DNA of 54,848 nt from Neobacillus mesonae (GTDB taxonomy: Bacteria > Bacillota > Bacilli > Paenibacillales > Paenibacillaceae). Under the pieces are notes generated by a model. The model did no database searches and was not told the origin of the DNA. It was given only the letters and a program-made list of their open reading frames with translations. This document shows, piece after piece, positions 16,245 to 26,104 of the stretch. The stretch lies in NCBI GenBank assembly GCA_023715865.1, contig JAMBOW010000015.1:1-54848 (forward strand), given 5' to 3'. A program made the position numbers and the translations under genes. Numbering within the stretch: the first letter of the stretch is position 1; every line of letters begins with the position of its first letter.

Positions 16245-16796
16245 TCAAGGTATGAGAGAGGAGGAGCTTTTAGACCTTCGCTTTTGAAGCAGCCAGCGTA
16301 GGAAAATTGTTATTAATAGTGCCAAACAACCGCCGGAAAAATCAAGGAGCACATCATATGGAGAGGAAGTGCGATTTTCAGAGTATTTTTGAATAGTTTC
16401 ATCAACGCTTGCGATAATTAAGATTAATCCTAATGGGAGAATGTAACTGAGTAAGCTGCCTCTCCAAACCTTTCGAAATAAGAGATGGCCGAGAAGGGTC
16501 AAGATACCATAGACAAAAACATGGGCGCATTTGCGGAAGACAAATTCGACAAATCCGTAAGGATTGTTTTGCAGTGAGTATATCTGATTGGCATAATGAA
16601 TATTAATATTCGGGAGCGTAAAATTAATTTGCAGATGGTGAGAGATACTTGTAAGCATCGGTCTGATGCTCTGTTGCTGATAGGATCTAGTCGACATATA
16701 TAAAATGAACACGGCCCAAACTAAAAGGAGACTGAAAAGAATAAATTTGCGCTGATTTCTTTTCTTTCGGGATTTATTCAATTCCGTTCTGCTCAA
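16245..16796 (-). CDS. VanZ family membrane protein
   Basis: VanZ-like membrane protein of 183 aa. The family signature includes an arginine-lysine-containing RKCAHVFVYGIL helix (about 87-98) and DETIQ in the last third (about 132-136), with four or five hydrophobic segments. VanZ proteins are often found near cell-envelope or polysaccharide genes; the molecular role is not settled. It starts with a TTG that overlaps the LCP stop by 4 nt (TTGA), with AAGGA 9 nt upstream. That places it as a translationally coupled late gene of the polysaccharide operon. Confidence 0.85.
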   Translation of the reverse strand: MSRTELNKSRKKRNQRKFILFSLLLVWAVFILYMSTRSYQQQSIRPMLTSISHHLQINFTLPNINIHYANQIYSLQNNPYGFVEFVFRKCAHVFVYGILTLLGHLLFRKVWRGSLLSYILPLGLILIIASVDETIQKYSENRTSSPYDVLLDFSGGCLALLITIFLRWLLQKRRSKSSSSLIP

Positions 16797-17734
16797 GGAG
16801 CTTCATCCTTCTGTAAATGATCTTTCATCAGCTCCTGAACACGGCTTTTCTCCTGCTCATCAACAATATAGTAATAGATCCCATTAATCCGCTCACCTTT
16901 ACCTTGTATTTCAATGGTTTGGATATTATTTAAGTCTCTGCTATAATCGGTTATGAACTTCTTCATCTCATCGAATGTAATGTCTGTCTTCACATTATTT
17001 CCTACCTCATCCAATATAGATTGAATTTTAGTCACACTCGAGATCTGTAAAGCATTCTTCATCAGCTGTTTAACGATCTCCTGCTGTCTTGAATTTCTTC
17101 CGAGATCTCCTCGAGGGTCATCATAACGCATACGTGAATAGAGAAGTGCTTCTTCACCGGATAACTGTAAATTCCCCTCTTCGAATAATTTACCTTCATA
17201 CGTAAATTCAAATGGATTATATACCCCAACCCCTCCTAACAAATCTATTATTGATGAAAATCCCTCCATATTAACTTTTACATAGTAATCAATTGATGTA
17301 TTCAGTAATTTCTCTACTGTTAGAATAGACATGTTCACTCCACCAAAAGCATAGGCATGGTTTATTTTATCCTGCGTCCCCTTACCTACTATTTCTGTTC
17401 TTGTATCTCTTGGGATATTAAACATCAAAATTGAGTGGTCATTGGGGTTAACAGTTAAGACAACCATTGTATCCGAACGTCCAACGTCATTTTGACGCTC
17501 ATCCACTCCGAGTAATAATACTGAAAATGATTCTTCCTGTTTGATTTTTTCAGAAGGAACACTCGATGGTTGCTGAACTCCACCAATACTTGCTACTGGA
17601 ACGGAGGGATCCCTAGGCTCATAAATTTTATTTGCGGTATCTTGTAATGAACTTAGTAAATACCAGATCCCTCCAATTATAAGAAAGAGAAACATCGAGC
17701 AGACAATTATAGTTATTTTTATCCAACGCTTCAT
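16793..17734 (-). CDS. LytR-CpsA-Psr (LCP) family cell-wall polymer ligase
   Basis: LCP enzymes transfer polymers from undecaprenyl carriers to the cell wall. The product has a short cytoplasmic tail, one membrane helix (about 7-27), a Ser-rich linker, and the LCP domain with GVDERQNDVGRSDTMVVLTV, FNIPRDTRTEI, INHAYAFGGV and RMRYDDPRGDLGRNSRQQ (conserved Arg and Asp residues). The ATG at 17734 has GAGAGGA 9 nt upstream and is preferred over a start 27 nt earlier. It closes the polysaccharide gene run and could attach the polymer to the wall. Confidence 0.93.
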   Translation of the reverse strand: MKRWIKITIIVCSMFLFLIIGGIWYLLSSLQDTANKIYEPRDPSVPVASIGGVQQPSSVPSEKIKQEESFSVLLLGVDERQNDVGRSDTMVVLTVNPNDHSILMFNIPRDTRTEIVGKGTQDKINHAYAFGGVNMSILTVEKLLNTSIDYYVKVNMEGFSSIIDLLGGVGVYNPFEFTYEGKLFEEGNLQLSGEEALLYSRMRYDDPRGDLGRNSRQQEIVKQLMKNALQISSVTKIQSILDEVGNNVKTDITFDEMKKFITDYSRDLNNIQTIEIQGKGERINGIYYYIVDEQEKSRVQELMKDHLQKDEAP

Positions 17735-17871
17735 TGAGTCAAATCCTCTCATTAAAATCAACTTCAGATCTAACCTCAGACATAAAATGGAGGAATGCCT
17801 TAACTACATAACTTTATTGAATATGCGATTAGGAAATGTCGTTTAACTTCAACCCTTGAACAATTTAATAT

Positions 17872-19053
17872 CTATGCTTGTGAGATTGTTCGCTTTATAA
17901 CTCTCCACATCCATAGAAATGGCCGCATTGGAAAATATAGAAACTGTAGATATTTAGGTAATTTTAAAGTGTCGATATCTCTATTATTGGGATATAATAG
18001 GCTGATTAAATATACTCCCTTATGCATCCCTTGTTTGAGTAACAATTGATAACTCTTGTAATATCCCATGTGATATGGAGATAAAGATTCAAATGAAATC
18101 GGCTCAGTAATAAACTTTAATGCAATTAACTTCAACTTTTTAGAATCCTTATTATCGGAAACTAGATTCATAGGTTTTTGAATGGGAGTTCCAAAAAAGT
18201 GTTTAAGCAGAGTACAACAAAGCTCTACGCTTTTTGCACATTCATAATAAATAATTTTTTTAATAACGTCCTCCGACAAAGGATACAATCTCATAAACTG
18301 ATCTAAATCATGTAACCATCGTAATCGAAAAAAAACATGTCGTGCCCCATGATGGGCCAAATAAACAAACAAATCTTCCCTTCCTAATATATGAATAAGG
18401 TTTCCCTGATGAATAGTTTGTTCTGATCGATTCCATAACTCATTAAAACTTGGTTTATTATTTTTGATATCGAAACTTAGCCTGAAATGAACTTCTATTT
18501 GGACCTTTAAATCTGGATGATGATAAACAACATGGTGTTCATTCCATTTCTTCCTGCCTTTTAAAACATTTATTTCTTCTTCATTTACATAACCATTGTT
18601 GATCATGACCATATGTGCACTATCAAAATCTTCTGGCGAAACCAAAATATCTAGATCTTTGGATGTTCTATCAGAATAGTTTCCATATATCTTCATAGCC
18701 AACGCCGGGCCTTTTAATACAATACACCGTATGTTTCTAGCAATAAGTTCATTATTTAACCTTATCATTTCTGAGGATAACTTTAACATTTTCAAGGTGT
18801 TTTGAAAGTATAAGTACTGAAGTCTGCTTGCGTACTTTACGGGTATCAAATTCTCATTCAATTTCTGAGTGTTTTTATAGATTATTGGATAAACTCTGTG
18901 ATGTATAATTAAATCTAAAAAAACATCCCAGTCTAAATTGTTTATTAACTGAGAAATTTGCAACTCATTAATCTCATTTCGCAGCAGTGAGATCATTAAT
19001 TCAAATTCTTTGGTATTTTTATATTGTTGATAATCACTCACATTATTCTCCAT
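17872..19053 (-). CDS. Nucleotidyltransferase family protein (NTP_transf_5-like)
   Basis: A 393-aa cytoplasmic protein resembling the NTP_transf_5 (PF14907) group. The middle holds IRCIVLKGPALA and the acidic SKDLDILV segment, the likely metal-binding DxD of a nucleotidyltransferase fold, followed by a helical C-terminus with LAHHGARHVFFRLRWL. Such proteins occur in polysaccharide clusters and in lasso-peptide clusters, and their exact reaction is not established. Here it lies between the Alg13-like and LCP genes. A hairpin precedes it on the same strand. Function beyond the fold is unknown. Confidence 0.82.
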   Translation of the reverse strand: MENNVSDYQQYKNTKEFELMISLLRNEINELQISQLINNLDWDVFLDLIIHHRVYPIIYKNTQKLNENLIPVKYASRLQYLYFQNTLKMLKLSSEMIRLNNELIARNIRCIVLKGPALAMKIYGNYSDRTSKDLDILVSPEDFDSAHMVMINNGYVNEEEINVLKGRKKWNEHHVVYHHPDLKVQIEVHFRLSFDIKNNKPSFNELWNRSEQTIHQGNLIHILGREDLFVYLAHHGARHVFFRLRWLHDLDQFMRLYPLSEDVIKKIIYYECAKSVELCCTLLKHFFGTPIQKPMNLVSDNKDSKKLKLIALKFITEPISFESLSPYHMGYYKSYQLLLKQGMHKGVYLISLLYPNNRDIDTLKLPKYLQFLYFPMRPFLWMWRVIKRTISQA

Positions 19054-19113
19054 AAAGTTGAGCCGACCTCCAATAATATTAAATTTAGGTGGCTTATGTT
19101 ATGTAATACATAA

Positions 19114-19152
19114 ATACGGGCTCATTCATACCACAATTAAATTAGCCCGTAT
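19114..19152 (-). terminator. Hairpin between the Alg13-like and nucleotidyltransferase genes
   Basis: Perfect arms ATACGGGCT (19114-19122) and AGCCCGTAT (19144-19152) with a 21-nt loop. The minus-strand downstream side is only T-rich, without a T run. It could be a weak terminator, an attenuator or an RNA-stability element inside the operon. Confidence 0.5.
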
Positions 19153-19168
19153 CCAATAAATACATTTT

Positions 19169-19651
19169 TCAAATAATTTCTTCTATATACTGTGAGATGT
19201 CTAAAAGTAATGATTCGCTTGCGTCAAAATATGGATTATATTCTTTAGTTTTAGATAATAGGATGTGCTCTTCTAATAGCTCGACATCATATACCGCCTC
19301 TATCATGCCTTTTTTTTCAAACATCTGAGCTATTTCTATTTGATGATTGTCTACATGCTCACCGAATTCTTTCTGTCGTGGTACAACAATGACCTTTTTT
19401 TTCTCTTTTAGTCCCCCTATAATTGAGCTCGTTCCAGAATGCGTAATAATTAAGCTACATCTCTTCACATATTCATCCATCAGGTTAGAGCTGATCATTT
19501 TCGTATACTGGTAATTTTTTGGTTTATACGTAGAATGGCCTACTTGAGCAAATACTTCCTCTACTATTGACCCCTTCTCCACCAAATCATCGAGTGCAGA
19601 CAATAAGCGATTAAAAGGAAATCGTTGAGTTCCCAAAGTAACCAAAATCAA
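19169..19651 (-). CDS. Alg13/PssE-like glycosyltransferase subunit (GT28 C-terminal type)
   Basis: The 160-aa product is the donor-binding half of a split glycosyltransferase, like Cps14G, EpsF or PssE. It starts ILVTLGTQRFPFNRLL, has a THSGTSSI loop around residue 91, and IVVPRQKEFGEHVDNHQIEIA, the typical UDP-sugar-binding end. It starts with TTG overlapping the stop of the Alg14-like gene (TTGA), with GGGGG 8 nt before. With that partner it would transfer the second sugar onto the undecaprenyl-linked primer. Confidence 0.88.
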   Translation of the reverse strand: MILVTLGTQRFPFNRLLSALDDLVEKGSIVEEVFAQVGHSTYKPKNYQYTKMISSNLMDEYVKRCSLIITHSGTSSIIGGLKEKKKVIVVPRQKEFGEHVDNHQIEIAQMFEKKGMIEAVYDVELLEEHILLSKTKEYNPYFDASESLLLDISQYIEEII

Positions 19652-20112
19652 TATAACGTCCCCCTATACATTGCTTTTGGATAAACTTCAAGCATTTCTT
19701 CCCACTGTACATAAAAGCGATTAGAAAACTTACACAATAGTTTCCCTGTCATTGTCGGTGAGTTTATTTTGGCGAAGCTCTCAATAAAAATAAGTTTTGC
19801 TCCCAATACTTTTCCTAGGATACACATGGGAATGACTGAGCCAGCACCTGTAGTAATGATGATCTTGGGACGTTCTTTTATAATGATAAAAAAAGATTTA
19901 ATTGTATTAAGGAAAACAACTATGAGAAATATCAACCAATTCTTTCTTTCTTGTTGAATTAAGTAATATTCTTTGCACTCACCACTTGTATTGTTTTTTG
20001 TCTCATTATTCTCGGTAACGATAAAGTAATCATATTTCTCGACCACTTTTACAATTTTTTTCAACTGTGTAAAATGTCCACCAGTGGAGCTAACAAGACA
20101 AATTTTACTCAT
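19648..20112 (-). CDS. Alg14/PssD-like glycosyltransferase membrane-anchor subunit
   Basis: The 154-aa acceptor-binding half of a split glycosyltransferase, like Cps14F or PssD. It begins CLVSSTGGHFTQLKKIV and includes one hydrophobic helix (about 66-83) and a second hydrophobic stretch with ITTGAGSVIPMCILGKVLGAKLIF, ending VQWEEMLEVYPKAMYRG. It sits directly before the Alg13-like gene with a 4-nt overlap. The two together are required for activity in known systems. Confidence 0.9.
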   Translation of the reverse strand: MSKICLVSSTGGHFTQLKKIVKVVEKYDYFIVTENNETKNNTSGECKEYYLIQQERKNWLIFLIVVFLNTIKSFFIIIKERPKIIITTGAGSVIPMCILGKVLGAKLIFIESFAKINSPTMTGKLLCKFSNRFYVQWEEMLEVYPKAMYRGTLY

Positions 20113-20140
20113 ATACTCACCAACCTAAATTAATATAAAC

Positions 20141-21205
20141 TTACTTAAATGCATACAATAGTTGATTCTTCACTGAATCTCTTTCAAATAATCTTGCAGT
20201 ATTTAGAGCCTCTTGTTTCATGGTCTCTCTTTCAGAACTCGACATATTTAAGAATTCAATCATTTTATTTTTTAGCTCTGTAACATTACCAGGGGTAAAG
20301 AACAAACCATTACTCCCATCCTCAATATAGCTTTGTAAACCGGCTATCTTTGATCCTAGTACCGGTGTTCCACAAGCCATTGCTTCGATACCTACTAATC
20401 CCAGACTTTCGCCTTTTCGCTTTGTAGGGAAGACAAATAGATCCAACTCATTGTAAATTTTCCTTAGTTCTTGTTGCTTAAGCATGTCATACAGAATTAT
20501 ATCCCTTTTTCTAGAATGATTTTCAATCATTTGTAACATTGAGTTATATTGCTTTCCATTACCAACAATAACCAATTTCACTTTAATGTTTACATCCAAA
20601 GTGTTGAATGCTTCTAAGAGATCCTCCCAGCCTTTGTCTTTGTCTATACGACCAACGTATCCAATGACACTCTCTTGAGTAGTATTTTTCGTATTCGTTT
20701 CCATAAAAAAAACATCCGGGTTGATTCCACCTGAAGGAAAAACAAATAACTTTCCATGATTCTGTCTAAATTGAGATGATATATAATTTTTAAAATAATC
20801 TGAAGGAACAATTATCTTCGATGAGCAATCTAGAAGTTTTTGTACTAAAGGCTGCAATCTTTGCTGTATTTTGGTTTCCGGCACAACATCACTGCCGTGA
20901 ACATTCGTATATATTAGCAGCTTTCCTTTTAACTTTTTTGCAATTATTATTGGCAAAGCATTATGAGAAGCATAATGAACATATACACAATTGTAATTTT
21001 GAAATAGTAGATTAAACATGATTTTTAAATAATATATTAAATAATTGACTGCTTTTTTAGCCTTCTTATTCTCTTTATACAATACAATTTTTTTTATGTC
21101 ATAATTTGCATCTGCTAAAATATCCAGGGAATTTTTAACGAATATTCCGTAAAAAGGATTGTCTTCGTTGGGATACATATTTGAAATTAAGAGAATCTTT
21201 TTCAT
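20141..21205 (-). CDS. Glycosyltransferase family 4 protein
   Basis: Retaining GT-B glycosyltransferase of 354 aa. The N-terminal ISNMYPNEDNPFYGIFVKNSLDIL is the typical family 4 start, the C-domain has VGRIDKDKGWEDLLEAF, and the nucleotide-sugar binding E-x7-E is RKGESLGLVGIEAMACGTPVLGS. It would add a sugar to the repeat unit on the cytoplasmic side. The sugar cannot be told from sequence. A GGAGGAGG site precedes the ATG. Confidence 0.92.
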   Translation of the reverse strand: MKKILLISNMYPNEDNPFYGIFVKNSLDILADANYDIKKIVLYKENKKAKKAVNYLIYYLKIMFNLLFQNYNCVYVHYASHNALPIIIAKKLKGKLLIYTNVHGSDVVPETKIQQRLQPLVQKLLDCSSKIIVPSDYFKNYISSQFRQNHGKLFVFPSGGINPDVFFMETNTKNTTQESVIGYVGRIDKDKGWEDLLEAFNTLDVNIKVKLVIVGNGKQYNSMLQMIENHSRKRDIILYDMLKQQELRKIYNELDLFVFPTKRKGESLGLVGIEAMACGTPVLGSKIAGLQSYIEDGSNGLFFTPGNVTELKNKMIEFLNMSSSERETMKQEALNTARLFERDSVKNQLLYAFK

Positions 21206-21417
21206 TTTCCTCCTCCTGCCTAGATACTTTCTGAGAACAGATTATTAAAGTTGACGCATATCTACAAAACCTTTCCCTTACAAATATTAGAGAATCAAAA
21301 CAAAACCGTAGTAAGAACAACGAAGTTAGTAGAACTTTCAAAAACTCCCCTGACCGTAACCATTTAAATAAACATATGGGGGACCATAATTAAATAACAG
21401 AAAAAAAATCAAGTTGC

Positions 21418-22431
21418 TTAAGTCGTGACTTCTCTGACTTTTTTGGATAGATTATCCATCTTATCTTGGGATATTTCATGATCAGTTTTGACTGGGGAAG
21501 TAAACAGCTTACATTTGTCTAGTCTGTGTGTCCATTGATTATAATAACTACTATTTTTTCCATACGAGTTATCAAGCAGTTCATTATCTTTGTCCATAAG
21601 GCATGACAGAATGTGACCATGCAGTCTAGATGTCGTTATAATTTTATAATCACTGAACTCTTTTATAGATTTTGAAACTAGATAATCAGAATACTTATAC
21701 CAGATACTTACAACCGGTAACTTTAATTTCAGCAACTTAGCCATCAATTTAACTATTTTTCTTTCGAACGGAGTAAAAATTGTATTCCAGTCCTTATAAT
21801 CTCCGGTCGACTGCTTTTCAAACTCAATCTGCTCTTTTGTTTTCTCTACGTCGACTCTCAAAAAATTAAGATTCTCTTTTGTTGGTTGATGAGTAGCTTG
21901 AATTGGCCAAAGTTCATGGGCCATATCTGGGGAAAGATAAACATGACATTTTGGGAAATTTGAAACAGCAATATCATAAGAGTTTTGGTCTCTAACGAAT
22001 AAATGTAAATCATTATGACCATTGATAATGTCGCCTGTTTTTCTTAATTCATCTTGACTACTGAAAAATAATGTCTGAGGCATAACAATGATGCGGTGAT
22101 TTTTATTATCTTTGATTATGTTCTCTCTTAATTTTTGATGTAGTGGGTATAAATCACCAAAGTTTCCTCCACCATGAAGTAAAAATACCGCTCCCTCTGG
22201 GACATTGATTTTTGAAGTGGGATAATCCAACGCACTGTATCTCTTGATAACATTAACTTTATAATTTTTAAAGAATGCCTCGGTTCCTTTCATGATAAGA
22301 AGATCTCCACCATTACTATGGACTGGATAGTCGATATAATATACTGGCGCATCTTTCGGTATAAGTTTGGCTATTTGTTTAAGTTTGGCTTTTATGTGAT
22401 CCATAGAACCGATCTCAGGCTGAATGTTCAT
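21418..22431 (-). CDS. Polysaccharide pyruvyl transferase family protein
   Basis: Enzyme of the pyruvyl transferase family, adding pyruvate ketals from phosphoenolpyruvate to sugars of surface glycans. Family segments include DYPVHSNGGDLLIMKGTEAFF near the start, FLLHGGGNFGDLYP (about 87-100), VMPQTLFFSSQ and the late TTSRLHGHILSCL. It is 337 aa, similar to B. subtilis EpsO. It overlaps the flippase stop by 17 nt, with GGAG 9 nt before the ATG. Its presence suggests an acidic or pyruvylated polymer. Confidence 0.9.
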   Translation of the reverse strand: MNIQPEIGSMDHIKAKLKQIAKLIPKDAPVYYIDYPVHSNGGDLLIMKGTEAFFKNYKVNVIKRYSALDYPTSKINVPEGAVFLLHGGGNFGDLYPLHQKLRENIIKDNKNHRIIVMPQTLFFSSQDELRKTGDIINGHNDLHLFVRDQNSYDIAVSNFPKCHVYLSPDMAHELWPIQATHQPTKENLNFLRVDVEKTKEQIEFEKQSTGDYKDWNTIFTPFERKIVKLMAKLLKLKLPVVSIWYKYSDYLVSKSIKEFSDYKIITTSRLHGHILSCLMDKDNELLDNSYGKNSSYYNQWTHRLDKCKLFTSPVKTDHEISQDKMDNLSKKVREVTT

Positions 22432-23791
22432 CTCCAGTTACTCCTTTTCTCCTCTTTTTGGTAGCTTTATTCACGAATTTTACAATAAATTGAAAATCAG
22501 TTTTACTAAAAAGAAAAGTTCTATAAGTAATCTTAAAAACTTTATGCATTGAAACAACTGTTACTAACAACCGAACTACCGCACCAATTAGAAGTGATAT
22601 AGCAATCCCGTTCAATCCGTACAAAGGAGTTAAAAGATAAAATAAGGCAATCGTAATGCTTAATGCTACAATTTGTCTCAGTAGAACTAGGCCGGGTCTA
22701 CCTGTTGCATTAAAAGCTGCAGCAAGAATCCAAGACCCTCCTCCTATCACACATTCCACTGAAAGAATGTATAGTGCTGTAGAAGCTTCACCAAACTCCT
22801 TACCGAACAATAATTTGATAAGTATATTTCCTAAGAACATAGTCGGAATAACTATAATCGCCATTATTATCGTAGATGTTCTAAATGATTGAACGACTCG
22901 ACGAAGCACTTCTTTCTCTTGCATTCCGACTACTTTTGGAAAGATTACTGATGTAACGGCAGTCTGAACTGCATTATATAATCGAGAAACAGCAAAAATA
23001 ACACTATAAAGTCCAAAGTCTCTCGCAGTTAACAGCGAAAGAATAATAATTTTATCAAATTGTGAATATAACGTTCCTAGTAACTCGACTCCATATGCTC
23101 TTCCACCATATCCGTAAAAAGCCTTTACCATTCTCCTCGAAATTTTGGAATTAGTCTTTTTGCGAATACTCGGATACAATTTCACTAATGACCAAAAAAT
23201 CACCAGAATATAAGTGATGAAATATGTCAATGCGGCGATCTCGATACTTAAAATTCCAGTAACCCAAAGCACTAATAGTATGACCACATTTAACACTGGT
23301 ACATATAAACGCAGACCATTATATATATCAAACCTATCCAAACTTTGTGAAAGAGCCATAAGAATATTAACAGTTAAAATAAGCGGTGATGTTACAGTAG
23401 CATATATACAAATAATAAAAATTGTCTCTTCAGAATAACTCGGAAGCATTGGAGGCAAAATATACCACACTAAACAACCAACAACTAAGTATAATGGAAT
23501 CTGGTAAAGGTATGTTAATTTTACATAATCATTTAATTCATAGGCGTTTGATTTTTGCTTCAAGTTATAAATCAAAGAGGTGGGTAGCCCTAAACCGAGA
23601 ATTCCAGCAATAAAAGTCGGCCAAAAAATAATTGCTGAAAATTCCCCTTTTCCCTCAACCCCAAACATTCGGGCTGTGATAATGGAAGTAATCATGGTCA
23701 GGGACATTACAATGAAATTAGTCGCACTTGTTTTTAAAATAATACTCGCCATACTATCTGTATTTAACTTCCTTAATGCAGATAGCATCAT
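22415..23791 (-). CDS. Wzx-type polysaccharide flippase (MATE/MOP family)
   Basis: Polytopic membrane protein of 458 aa with about 12-14 hydrophobic segments. The N-terminal ITARMFGVEGKGEFSAIIFWP and NATGRPGLVLLRQIV segments are typical of polysaccharide flippases that move undecaprenyl-linked repeat units outward. It overlaps the GT2 stop by 4 nt (ATGA) at its start. The C-terminus is basic. Confidence 0.9.
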   Translation of the reverse strand: MMLSALRKLNTDSMASIILKTSATNFIVMSLTMITSIITARMFGVEGKGEFSAIIFWPTFIAGILGLGLPTSLIYNLKQKSNAYELNDYVKLTYLYQIPLYLVVGCLVWYILPPMLPSYSEETIFIICIYATVTSPLILTVNILMALSQSLDRFDIYNGLRLYVPVLNVVILLVLWVTGILSIEIAALTYFITYILVIFWSLVKLYPSIRKKTNSKISRRMVKAFYGYGGRAYGVELLGTLYSQFDKIIILSLLTARDFGLYSVIFAVSRLYNAVQTAVTSVIFPKVVGMQEKEVLRRVVQSFRTSTIIMAIIVIPTMFLGNILIKLLFGKEFGEASTALYILSVECVIGGGSWILAAAFNATGRPGLVLLRQIVALSITIALFYLLTPLYGLNGIAISLLIGAVVRLLVTVVSMHKVFKITYRTFLFSKTDFQFIVKFVNKATKKRRKGVTGDEHSA

Positions 23792-24702
23792 AGTTTACTC
23801 GAACTTTTTAGCTTGTATTGATAAATGCCCATAAAAAGCCCACTCCGGTAAGAGATTCTTACTATTTGTCTTGTTTTTCTTTTATGATTATTTAGCGAGA
23901 ACAACAAGTAAACTATGGCATGGCCCATCCCTAAAATAGCCCTTATTCCTTGTTTAAAAGCGGACTCCCTGTTTTTAACAATGTCACTCATTCCTTGCCA
24001 ATAACTTCTTCTATAGAGCCATTTTTTAGATATTCGATCTTTTGAAATTTTATGCTCCACTGCACCGAAGGGAGTGTACATAACAACAAACTTTTCTCTT
24101 ATTCTTCCAATAAGTTCGCTTTCCTCACTGGAAAGAAGATTATTTCCTACTCTCCCCAAGTCCTCCCTAAAGGGATCAATGACGTCAAAAATCATTCTAC
24201 GGAAAGCAACATTAGCTCCAAATGGAATATATGGTCGCTGCATTTCAACAATATGATCAGAAAAATTTAAAACCGAATAGAGTGACTTGTATTCCTCTGG
24301 AATCCATTTAGGTTCTCCACCCTCCCAGTAGGGCTCTATTTTTCCTCCAACACAGCCTATTTCCTCATTCATTTCAAAAACTGAGATCATATTCTTAAGC
24401 CAACTAGGCTCAGCAAATGCATCATCATCAAGGAACATAATATAAGTCCCTCTTGATTCTCGTATTGCTCGATTACGAGCATACGAAAGCCCTTGATTTT
24501 CTTCGTAAAAATAATTAACCTCAACCTTTGGCTTAATCATCGCTTCAGTAACAACTTGCTTTGTATGATCAGTGGATTTGTTATCTACAACGATAATCTC
24601 TATTTCTTCTAAGTTAATACCTTCTTGTTTAAATACACTCTCGATTGATCTTGCTAGATCGTCAGCTCTATTGTAAGTACAAATTGCAACTGATGCTTTC
24701 AT
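23788..24702 (-). CDS. Glycosyltransferase family 2 protein
   Basis: Inverting GT-A glycosyltransferase of 304 aa. The start is SVAICTYNRADDLARSI, the nucleotide-binding VDNKSTD motif is near residue 38, and the metal-binding DDD motif is FLDDDAF (about 94-100). The C-terminal third is basic and has a hydrophobic patch (AILGMGHAIVYLLFSL), possibly membrane-associated. It is one of the repeat-unit assembly genes. The acceptor and donor sugars are not predictable. Confidence 0.92.
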   Translation of the reverse strand: MKASVAICTYNRADDLARSIESVFKQEGINLEEIEIIVVDNKSTDHTKQVVTEAMIKPKVEVNYFYEENQGLSYARNRAIRESRGTYIMFLDDDAFAEPSWLKNMISVFEMNEEIGCVGGKIEPYWEGGEPKWIPEEYKSLYSVLNFSDHIVEMQRPYIPFGANVAFRRMIFDVIDPFREDLGRVGNNLLSSEESELIGRIREKFVVMYTPFGAVEHKISKDRISKKWLYRRSYWQGMSDIVKNRESAFKQGIRAILGMGHAIVYLLFSLNNHKRKTRQIVRISYRSGLFMGIYQYKLKSSSKL

Positions 24703-24750
24703 GAATTCACCTCTAATAGGGTTTATTCCTTATTTGCATATTTCAAAATT

Positions 24751-26088
24751 TTATGATTGTATATTTTGTAGCAAGTTTTCATTAAAAACATTCTGACGAC
24801 CCATTGAGTAATACATTAAATTAGCAGCAAGTGCTTTTTTAGGATCAAATAAATTTCTTCCATCAATAAGAATAGGATTAGTCATAATATTTGATAATTG
24901 TTGTAAATCAAGATCCCGGAATTCCGTCCATTCAGTTAGCAGACAAAGCGCATCACAATCTAGTGCAACTTCAGATACATCGTTACACCAAATAATATTT
25001 TCGATATTTGTTTTCATTAAATTCCTGAAGTTAGGCATAGCTACCGGATCATATACTTTGACTGAAACATTTAGTTTAATCAGTTCCTCAATAATTTCAA
25101 TTGCTGGTGAATCACGAACATCATCTGTATTGGGTTTGAATGCAAGACCTAATATCCCTATGGTTTTCCCATTAAGATCTCCTAGAGCGTGAATTAGTTT
25201 ATTAATAATACTAAATCTCTGATCCTTATTAACTTCTACTACTGATTTTAAAAGTTTAAATTCATAATCTACATTTCCAGCAATTTGAATCAAAGCTTCT
25301 GTGTCCTTTGGAAAGCAGGACCCTCCATAGCCAATACCTGCTTGCAAGAAAGAATTTCCTATTCTTTTGTCATAACCCATTCCCTTAGCAACTTCAGTAA
25401 CATCCGCGCCAACTTTCTCACAAATATTTGATATTTCATTAATGAATGAAATCTTAGTTGCTAAAAATGCATTTGATGCATATTTAATCATTTCCGCAGA
25501 CCTAATATCTGTAACATAAATGTTTGATGTCAGAGGCGAATGTAATTCAATCAGCCTTGCAGCATCCTCCTGGTTGTTAATTCCAATTATTATTCGATCA
25601 GGGTTTAAAGAGTCAGAAATAGCACTTCCTTCTCTCAAGAATTCAGGTACAGAAGCTATAGTAATTGGAAACGAAGTTGCACTTTGTATTATTGAATAAA
25701 CCAATTCGTTGGTCCCAACAGGAACCGTACTTTTGGTTACAATAATCTTTTTGCTATTCATAGCAATCCCAATATCTTTTGCTGCCTGCTGGATATAGCT
25801 TAAGTCAGCTTCGCCATTTGGTAGCGAAGGCGTACCAACAGCAATAATTACAATTTCAGAATTTATTACTGCTTCTTTTGTACTACTAGTGAAATATAAT
25901 CTATTTTCTTTTACATTAGATTCTATTAACTCTTTTAGACCTGGCTCGTATATGGGAACTTCTCCTTTTTGCAGCAGTTCAATTTTATCCTCAGAATGAT
26001 CAACACAAATGACCGTGTTACCTAACTCGGCAAAACAAACTCCCGAAACTAGACCAACATAGCCTGTTCCTATAACTGCGATATTCAT
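24751..26088 (-). CDS. ugd: UDP-glucose 6-dehydrogenase
   Basis: Oxidises UDP-glucose to UDP-glucuronate with 2 NAD+. The product starts NIAVIGTGYVGLVSGVCF (Rossmann), with KSTVPVGTN, the catalytic Cys in GYGGSCFPKDTEAL (about 251-264) and late LGLAFKPNTDDVRDSPA. The ATG at 26088 has GGGGGA 6 nt upstream and the family start MNIAVIG, so the upstream extension is not used; the product is 445 aa. Together with GalU it supplies UDP-glucuronate, so the polymer probably contains glucuronic acid. Confidence 0.95.
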   Translation of the reverse strand: MNIAVIGTGYVGLVSGVCFAELGNTVICVDHSEDKIELLQKGEVPIYEPGLKELIESNVKENRLYFTSSTKEAVINSEIVIIAVGTPSLPNGEADLSYIQQAAKDIGIAMNSKKIIVTKSTVPVGTNELVYSIIQSATSFPITIASVPEFLREGSAISDSLNPDRIIIGINNQEDAARLIELHSPLTSNIYVTDIRSAEMIKYASNAFLATKISFINEISNICEKVGADVTEVAKGMGYDKRIGNSFLQAGIGYGGSCFPKDTEALIQIAGNVDYEFKLLKSVVEVNKDQRFSIINKLIHALGDLNGKTIGILGLAFKPNTDDVRDSPAIEIIEELIKLNVSVKVYDPVAMPNFRNLMKTNIENIIWCNDVSEVALDCDALCLLTEWTEFRDLDLQQLSNIMTNPILIDGRNLFDPKKALAANLMYYSMGRQNVFNENLLQNIQS

Positions 26089-26104
26089 GATTTTTCCCCC
26101 TGTC

